DNA of 10,967 nt, from the NCBI GenBank assembly GCA_964576365.1, contig CAZNUT010000040.1:1-10967 (forward strand), in the 5' to 3' direction. Positions within the stretch are counted from its first letter, which is position 1; each line of letters begins with the position of its first letter. Source of the DNA: CAZMJG01 sp964576365 (GTDB taxonomy: Bacteria > Patescibacteriota > Microgenomatia > UBA1406 > GWC2-37-13). This document shows, one piece after another, positions 6,818 to 10,967 of the stretch. The notes beneath the pieces were generated by a model, which ran no database searches, had not been told where the DNA came from, and saw only the letters and a list, made by a program, of their open reading frames with translations. A program made the translations under genes and the position numbers.

Positions 6818-9031
6818 ATGGATACAAAATTTGATTTTCTTCGTCATGAAGAGACATTAAGCCGTTTTTGGGAGGAAAAAGCTTTTTTTGAAAAACTTGA
6901 TACGTCTTCTCATAGAGAGCCATTTACTATCATTTTACCTCCTCCAAATGCCAACGCAGATTTACATCTGGGTCATGCAATGTATGTATATGAAGATGTG
7001 ATGATACGATATCATGCTCTACAAGGTAAAAATATATTTTGGCTTGCAGGCGCAGACCATGCAGGTATCGAAACGCAATTTGTCTATGAGAAGCACTTAA
7101 AAAAAACTGGAAAAAGCAGATTTGATTTTGACAGAAAGACATTGTTTGATGATATCTGGAATTTCGTGATGAAGAATCGACAAGGTATGGAAAATCAACT
7201 TCGCAGGCTTGGATTCGCCCTCAACTGGAGTCATAAAAAGTTCACTATGGATGCAGATATTGTCAAGATAGTTTACGGTACTTTTAAACGTTTGTTTGAC
7301 CAGGGTCTTGCATATAGGACAAATAGATTAGTCAACTATTGTACTCAGTGCGGCACCTCATTTTCAGATTTAGAGGTGGCAGATAAAGAAATTGAAGGTG
7401 CATTGTTTTATATTCAATATCGATTTGTAGAGGAGGATGGTGGGATAGTCGTTGCGACAACCCGTCCGGAAACATTATTTGGCGATATAGCCGTGATGGT
7501 AAATCCGAAGGATAAACGATATAAATCATTTATTGGAAAAAAAGTAAGATTGCCTCTCACAAATCGAGAAATTCCCATCATCGCGGATGAATATGTAGAT
7601 GAAAAATTTGGTACAGGTGCAGTGAAAGTGACTCCCTATCATGACGTAAATGATTTTGAGGTGGCCAAACGACATCATCTTGCAGGGCAGCAGGTGATTG
7701 GTTTTGATGGAAAGATGTATGGTACGGGAATGGTGGATGGTAAGCGTGTCAAAGCAGCCCGCGAAGAAGTAGTGACGAAGTTGAAGGAAGAGGGTCTTTT
7801 GGTCGATCTGAAATCGCACGCTATGATTGTAAAGACGTGTTACCGCTGTGGTACGACTCTAGAACCTTTACCAAAAGAGCAATGGTTTATCAAGATTAAG
7901 CCACTGGCCGAGCAGGCTGTCAAATTGGTTGAGAACGATGAAATCAAGATACATCCGTCAAAGTTTAAAAAACAACTTATTGGTATTTTTGAAAATTTTA
8001 TAGATTGGAACATATCCCGTCAGATCGTGTGGGGGATCAGGATACCGGCGTATAGATGTGCGAAAGCAAGTTCATCAAGTTCGTCAGATTTATCAAGTTA
8101 TAAAGGAAAGACTGCAATGAATGATTCTCCTCTTTCTGAGAGGAGTACCTCACCTCAGGTGAGGGGAGGTATTTCCGGTTGGTTTGTTTCTGTGGAAAAA
8201 CCGGAGAAATGTGCCTTGTGCGGCTCGTGTGAGTTTGTGCAGGATGAAGATACCTTTGATACCTGGTTTTCTTCAGCGCAGTGGCCTTTTGCTACACTTC
8301 AATCAATCTCCGACGAGGCGTATCGTACATACTATCCTACATCAGTGATGGAAACAGGCTATGATATTTTACGTGCATGGGTAGCGCGGATGATCATGAT
8401 AGGATATTTCTCTACTGGTCAGGTCCCTTTCCAACATGTTTTTTTGCACGGTATGGTGCGGGATAGGCTTGGACAGAAAATGAGTAAAAGCAAAGGAAAT
8501 GTCATTAATCCTCTCGATATGATCGCGAAATATGGCGCTGATAGTCTACGAGCGTCTCTTATATTTGGTACACAGGAAGGTGGAGACGTAGTATTGTCAG
8601 AAGAAAAGATCAGAAGTATGCGCAATTTTGGAAATAAAATCTGGAATATTGGAAGGTTTATTCTAGTTAATAGAAAGCCTCAAAGTAAAAATACAGACCA
8701 ATTGTCAGATGAAGCTAAAAAGCTTCTCGGATCACTTAAAAATGAGTATGCCGAGTTGGAAAAACAGTATCATATGTATTTCAAAGAGTTTTTATTTGCT
8801 AAAGCATTTGATATGACGTATGAGTTTATTTGGCATAGATTTGCAGATTTTTATATAGAGCAGTTGAAAGCATCGATGCAGAATGGTAATATAGAGGTGC
8901 AAAAAACGCTGGAACATGTGTATAGGCTTTTGCTAAAATTACTTCACCCTTATATGCCTTTTGTCACTGAAGCTGTGTGGCAAGCGTATGACGGAGAGGA
9001 TGAAAGCATTTTAGATTCAGTGAAAAGTTAA
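6818..9031 (+). CDS. valS: Valine--tRNA ligase, with an in-frame palindromic insert and short C-terminus
   Basis: This class I synthetase charges tRNA-Val. The HIGH motif is HLGH (50-53) in PPPNANADLHLGH, and KMSKS is at 554-558. The CP1 editing domain, which removes mischarged Thr, spans about residues 205-335 (ATTRPETLFGD, FGTGAVKVTPYHDVNDFE). Typical ValRS wording (GADHAGIETQ, DTWFSSAQWPF) rules out IleRS and LeuRS. One zinc site is intact (CTQC 175-178, CYRC 341-344). The second has Cys414 and CALC (465-468), but the partner expected at 417 is Ala, exactly where residues 417-453 (ASSSSSSDLSSYKG... to GGIS) are inserted. The protein stops at 737, right after the anticodon-domain segment HPYMPFVTEAVWQ; bacterial ValRS is usually 850-950 residues, with a C-terminal coiled coil that is missing here. 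The frame is open throughout, so the enzyme is probably functional, but this is not certain. Confidence 0.93.
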   Translation: MDTKFDFLRHEETLSRFWEEKAFFEKLDTSSHREPFTIILPPPNANADLHLGHAMYVYEDVMIRYHALQGKNIFWLAGADHAGIETQFVYEKHLKKTGKSRFDFDRKTLFDDIWNFVMKNRQGMENQLRRLGFALNWSHKKFTMDADIVKIVYGTFKRLFDQGLAYRTNRLVNYCTQCGTSFSDLEVADKEIEGALFYIQYRFVEEDGGIVVATTRPETLFGDIAVMVNPKDKRYKSFIGKKVRLPLTNREIPIIADEYVDEKFGTGAVKVTPYHDVNDFEVAKRHHLAGQQVIGFDGKMYGTGMVDGKRVKAAREEVVTKLKEEGLLVDLKSHAMIVKTCYRCGTTLEPLPKEQWFIKIKPLAEQAVKLVENDEIKIHPSKFKKQLIGIFENFIDWNISRQIVWGIRIPAYRCAKASSSSSSDLSSYKGKTAMNDSPLSERSTSPQVRGGISGWFVSVEKPEKCALCGSCEFVQDEDTFDTWFSSAQWPFATLQSISDEAYRTYYPTSVMETGYDILRAWVARMIMIGYFSTGQVPFQHVFLHGMVRDRLGQKMSKSKGNVINPLDMIAKYGADSLRASLIFGTQEGGDVVLSEEKIRSMRNFGNKIWNIGRFILVNRKPQSKNTDQLSDEAKKLLGSLKNEYAELEKQYHMYFKEFLFAKAFDMTYEFIWHRFADFYIEQLKASMQNGNIEVQKTLEHVYRLLLKLLHPYMPFVTEAVWQAYDGEDESILDSVKS
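8068..8170 (+). repeat. Palindromic repeat element inserted in frame within valS
   Basis: Three parts lie in a row. First come four degenerate 9-base units (AAGTTCATC, AAGTTCGTC, AGATTTATC, AAGTTATAA; 8068-8103), which are translated as a Ser-rich run. Next is a hairpin CTCCTCT/AGAGGAG with a five-base loop (8127-8145). Last is a near-perfect palindrome CCTCACCT-C-AGGTGAGG (8148-8164) followed by GGAGGT. The total insert is about 111 bases and a multiple of three. It falls in a surface zinc-knuckle region where related enzymes have only about ten residues. This resembles the coding-region palindromic elements known from Rickettsia, by analogy only and not by sequence match. Confidence 0.7.
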
Positions 9032-9034
9032 AAG

Positions 9035-9053
9035 CCTGCCTGCCGCAGGCAGG
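9035..9053. repeat. GC-rich palindrome CCTGCCTG-CCG-CAGGCAGG
   Basis: A perfect 8-bp inverted repeat with a three-base loop starts three bases after the valS stop codon. It may serve as a stem for valS transcript ending, but no T-run follows (the sequence continues TGTATAAG). It resembles the palindrome at 10300-10315 in the core CCTGCC...GGCAGG and likely belongs to the same mobile repeat family. Confidence 0.7.
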
Positions 9054-9075
9054 TGTATAAGTTTGTAAGTTAAGC

Positions 9076-9121
9076 CGTCATTGCGAGGAGCAGTTAGTAA
9101 GCGACGAAGCAATCCGTTAAC
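9076..9121 (+). repeat. Dispersed repeat, copy with CGTCATTGCGAGGAG start
   Basis: CGTCATTGCGAGGAGCAG, then TTAGTAAGCGACGAAGCAATC and CGTTAAC. The reverse complement of 10332-10405 repeats this with three or four substitutions and one or two extra bases over about 44 positions. It lies between valS and rpmH and has no open reading frame. Confidence 0.7.
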
Positions 9122-9266
9122 AATACGACTTACACAGTATATCCTGATATCAAACTTATTTTCAGCATCGGTGACCCGCAATTATTGCTGAGTGTTTGTT
9201 TAAAATGTAGAGTATTTCGAGAATAAATAGTTTTCTCAAAACGTTATTATCAGTTTTTAGATTTTT
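9122..9266. other. Non-coding leader region of rpmH
   Basis: No gene is visible. The segment contains a small hairpin (TCAGCA ... TGCTGA, about 9161-9193, with inner CGG-TGAC-CCG). A TATTAT at 9245-9250 is a likely -10 box for rpmH and would give a leader of about 10 bases; no good -35 box is seen. Confidence 0.35.
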
Positions 9267-9401
9267 ATGAAGCGTACTTATCAACCCAAAAAGAAAAAAA
9301 GACGTAATACTCACGGATTTTTAGCCCGCATGGCTACTAAGACGGGTCAAAGCGTCCTTAAGCGTCGAAGACAAAAAGGAAGAGCAAAGCTGACAGTCTA
9401 A
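9267..9401 (+). CDS. rpmH: Large-subunit ribosomal protein L34 (bL34)
   Basis: The 44-residue product starts MKRTYQPKKKKRRNTHGF and ends RRRQKGRAKLTV. This is the standard L34 pattern (KRTxQPxxxxRxxxHGFxxRMxTxxGxxVLxxRRxKGRxxLxV) and its usual length. It binds 23S rRNA in the 50S subunit. The ATG is preceded by ATTTTT rather than a Shine-Dalgarno site. It lies eight bases before the predicted yidC start, so the two are almost certainly co-transcribed. The gene for RNase P protein, which normally follows, is absent. Confidence 0.97.
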   Translation: MKRTYQPKKKKRRNTHGFLARMATKTGQSVLKRRRQKGRAKLTV

Positions 9402-9409
9402 TTGTTTTT

Positions 9410-10264
9410 TTGAATTTAGTAGTTTTTTTATCCGTGGGTAATATATTTAATACTCTCATCATTGATCCGATACTCAACATACTTGTCGGATTTTATAAGC
9501 TGTATCTTTTTGTGGGCGTTCCTGGTGCATTTGGATTTGCCATCATTTCTATTACTCTTGCTATACGGTTTTTAATGCTGCCTTTTTTTCAAAAGCAGAT
9601 TGATACTTCGAGAAAAATGCAAGAGATTAAGCCTGAATTGGACAAACTACAGAAAAAATATAAAAACGACCAAAAAAAACTGCAGCAAGAACAGATGAAA
9701 TTGTATCAATCAGCTGGTATCAATCCAGCTGCTGGATGTCTTGTGGCGATCGTACAGATTCCCATCTTCATAGGACTTTATCAGACATTACAGCAGTTTC
9801 TTCATACAGGCCAGGATACTTTGTTAATAAATCAAATCAATAGCAAGCTTTATTACCCCTTCCTGAAAATAAATTCTGCCATTGACCCTCATTTTCTCTG
9901 GATCAATCTGACGCTCTCACCTTCAAAAGGCGGGAATATTTTTTATTACTTGGTCCCTGTCATCACAGCTGGTCTGCAATATCTGCAAAATATCTATACT
10001 ATGCCCCAAATGCCAGTTAAACCAGCAGCGGAGGTAGTGGTGGAAAAGGATACAAAAGACCCGAATAAAAAACCAGAGGAAAAAAGTGTTTCTGATGAAT
10101 TTCAGCAAGCAATGAATACACAGATGAAATATTTTTTCCCCTTGATGATCGGTTACTTTTCTTATACTTTGCCTATTGGATTATCTCTATACTGGAATCT
10201 ATTTTCTGTTTTTAGTATAGTTCAGCAAATTATTGCAAATAAAAAAAGAGAACGAAAATCTTAG
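9410..10264 (+). CDS. yidC: YidC/Oxa1 family membrane protein insertase
   Basis: It inserts and folds inner-membrane proteins, alone or with SecYEG. The 284 residues match the short form without the large periplasmic domain of proteobacterial YidC. The first conserved helix holds the key Arg53 (LAIRFLMLPFF). A charged coiled-coil hairpin follows at about 62-100, then NPAAGCLVAIVQIPIFIGLY (105-124), the signature of the family. Further helices lie near 176-195 and 241-275, the last with LPIGLSLYWN. A polar Lys/Glu/Pro-rich loop (202-232) precedes the last helices, and the C-terminus is basic. The start is uncertain: there is no early ATG, so TTG at 9410 or GTG at 9434 must be used, and neither has a clear Shine-Dalgarno site. 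It follows rpmH directly. Confidence 0.93.
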   Translation: MNLVVFLSVGNIFNTLIIDPILNILVGFYKLYLFVGVPGAFGFAIISITLAIRFLMLPFFQKQIDTSRKMQEIKPELDKLQKKYKNDQKKLQQEQMKLYQSAGINPAAGCLVAIVQIPIFIGLYQTLQQFLHTGQDTLLINQINSKLYYPFLKINSAIDPHFLWINLTLSPSKGGNIFYYLVPVITAGLQYLQNIYTMPQMPVKPAAEVVVEKDTKDPNKKPEEKSVSDEFQQAMNTQMKYFFPLMIGYFSYTLPIGLSLYWNLFSVFSIVQQIIANKKRERKS

Positions 10265-10273
10265 AACCGTTTA

Positions 10274-10330
10274 AAAAGTGTCATGCATCATCGCGCCCGC
10301 CTGCCGGCCGGCAGGAGTGACTCTTTTATT
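10274..10330 (+). terminator. Probable yidC terminator built around a GC-rich palindrome
   Basis: AAAAGTGTCA (10274-10283) pairs with TGACTCTTTT (10318-10327) at nine of ten positions and encloses the perfect palindrome CCTGCCGGCCGGCAGG (10300-10315). The right arm ends in CTTTTATT. The T-run is short, so termination is plausible but not certain. Confidence 0.5.
10300..10315. repeat. GC-rich perfect palindrome CCTGCCGGCCGGCAGG
   Basis: This 16-base perfect palindrome shares the CCTGCC and GGCAGG ends with the one at 9035-9053. Each lies within about 25 bases of a copy of the CGTCATTGC repeat. Its GC content stands out strongly from the flanks. Confidence 0.7.
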
Positions 10331-10331
10331 C

Positions 10332-10405
10332 GCAGGGAGCGTGGCAATCTGTTAAAATATCAACAGATTGCTTCGTCGTATTACTAACTACTCCTTGCAA
10401 TGACG
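10332..10405 (-). repeat. Dispersed repeat, inverted copy forming a long hairpin
   Basis: The right part (10362-10405), read on the minus strand, is CGTCATTGCAAGGAGTAG, then TTAGTAATACGACGAAGCAATCTGTT, matching 9076-9121. The left part (GCAGGGAGCGTGGCAATCTGTT) is its imperfect inverted partner. The core GCAATCTGTT (10344-10353) and AACAGATTGC (10362-10371) is a perfect 10-bp stem with an eight-base loop. This is the most complete copy in the window, and its mirror-image arms suggest the full unit is itself palindromic. Confidence 0.75.
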
Positions 10406-10467
10406 TGTTTTCAAAATTGATAAGCTAATTTTCAATACATTTGATTATTAATTTTTAATTACAATTT

Positions 10468-10967
10468 ATGGATAAAATTGAGTTGATCAAACAGCAAACG
10501 CTTGATATCGTCAGCCGAATGGTAGACAATCCAGTGGTAGAAGTCACGCAGGATGAAGAGATGTTTCAAGTGAGTATACAGGTGGGCGAGCAGGCTCCCA
10601 CTGTGATAGGTCGTCATGGCGAGACACTTCGTGCTTTGCAGAAGCTACTTGAAGTGGTTATTTTTAAACAAAGTGGAGAGCGTGCATCCCTCCTCATCAA
10701 TGTAAATGATTATCGGGAAAAACAAGTAGAGAGACTTCATTATATTGCCGATCAAGCAGTGCAAAAAGTCAATGAGCGCCATGCGCCAAGTTATTTGAGA
10801 GGTTTTTCATCGTACGAACGTCGCATCATGCACGAATATGTTGCTAAAACGTATGCAGATTTAGCAAGTTATTCTGTTGGTGAAGGTCGTGACCGCCGAC
10901 TTGTGATCGATGTGAAAGGATCTGAACCAAAAACAGAAGAAATGACTGCAAATTCACAGCCAACTGA
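10468..10967 (+). CDS. jag: Jag/KhpB-like RNA-binding protein (KH-R3H), cut by window end
   Basis: 166 codons are visible and the frame is open at the right edge, though probably close to the C-terminus. Residues about 25-80 form a type II KH domain with the GxxG loop GRHG (48-51) in PTVIGRHGETLRALQ. Residues about 85-150 form an R3H domain with Arg118-xxx-His122 (ERRIMHEY) and SVGEGRDRRLVI. The N-terminal Jag domain of Firmicutes proteins is absent, giving a compact form. Known homologues bind RNA and influence cell-wall growth; what it binds here is unknown. It follows yidC, as in many bacteria, but 203 bases of repeats lie between them, so it likely has its own promoter. TTTAAT (10454-10459) eight bases before the ATG is a possible -10 box. 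Confidence 0.92.
   Translation, partial: MDKIELIKQQTLDIVSRMVDNPVVEVTQDEEMFQVSIQVGEQAPTVIGRHGETLRALQKLLEVVIFKQSGERASLLINVNDYREKQVERLHYIADQAVQKVNERHAPSYLRGFSSYERRIMHEYVAKTYADLASYSVGEGRDRRLVIDVKGSEPKTEEMTANSQPT

Noticed and set aside
7526..7819. 97-codon minus-strand frame
   Set aside because: It is antisense to the valS editing domain, which is strongly conserved; the frame is rich in Cys, His and Phe by chance.
8068..8103. Tandem 9-base units as a CRISPR array
   Set aside because: Units are too short, have no spacers, and lie inside the valS reading frame.
8060..8170. Frameshift or pseudogene at the valS insert
   Set aside because: The frame is open across the insert, and motifs before and after it are in the same frame, so valS is continuous.
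9032..9266. RNase P RNA, tmRNA or SRP RNA in the valS-rpmH gap
   Set aside because: The gap is short and filled by repeats; none of the conserved cores of these RNAs is visible.
148..10264. Alternative genetic code 25 or 4 (TGA recoded)
   Set aside because: All genes are full length under the standard code, and none needs a TGA read as Gly or Trp.
10460..10465. TACAAT as the jag -10 box
   Set aside because: It ends two bases before the ATG, too close for transcription to start upstream of the start codon; TTTAAT at 10454-10459 fits better, though weakly.

Overview
The window is most likely chromosomal DNA from a Candidate Phyla Radiation (Patescibacteria) bacterium. This is inferred from gene content and was not tested phylogenetically. 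It is AT-rich and compact, with rpmH, yidC and jag in the usual bacterial order. It also has an archaeal-type ATP-dependent DNA ligase, a DUF2298 ('YYY') polytopic membrane protein and a stand-alone Fic protein, a mix often seen in that group. Shine-Dalgarno sites are not evident. Several genes instead have a -10 box only 6-11 bases before the ATG, which suggests leaderless mRNAs. Stops are TAA or TAG only, and no reading frame needs a recoded TGA.

Layout, left to right. 1-147: a degenerate copy of a dispersed repeat, then the fic promoter. 148-1194 (+): Fic AMP-transferase with a C-terminal winged helix. 1195-1418: AT-rich spacer with a GC-rich structured patch. 1419-3206 (+): ATP-dependent DNA ligase, followed after one base by a 91-residue membrane protein (3208-3483, +). 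The 3' end of that small gene overlaps the 3' end of a family-2 glycosyltransferase on the other strand (3362-4138, -). 4139-4459: a gene-free stretch with plus-strand promoter-like sequences, three mutually complementary segments ending in a long bidirectional terminator-like hairpin, and two DnaA-box-like nonamers. 4460-6757 (-): DUF2298 membrane protein. It diverges from valS (6818-9031, +) across 60 bases in which the two predicted -35 boxes abut. 9032-9266: repeats. 9267-9401 (+): rpmH (L34), too short to be found by a long-ORF search. 9410-10264 (+): yidC. 10265-10467: repeats. 10468 to the end (+): jag (KH-R3H), cut by the window edge.

How the genes fit together: rpmH, yidC and jag form the conserved ribosome, membrane-insertion and RNA-binding block, but rnpA, which usually sits between rpmH and yidC, is absent. 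The glycosyltransferase and the DUF2298 protein are plausible partners in making surface glycans. The ligase and the small membrane gene look co-transcribed.

The most unusual feature is the activity of small palindromic repeats. One lies in frame inside valS and seems to have destroyed one cysteine of a zinc knuckle. valS ends unusually early, three bases before a second GC-rich palindrome. A GC-rich palindrome plus a longer 'CGTCATTGC...GCAATC' repeat occurs on both sides of rpmH-yidC, with the longer repeats inverted relative to each other.
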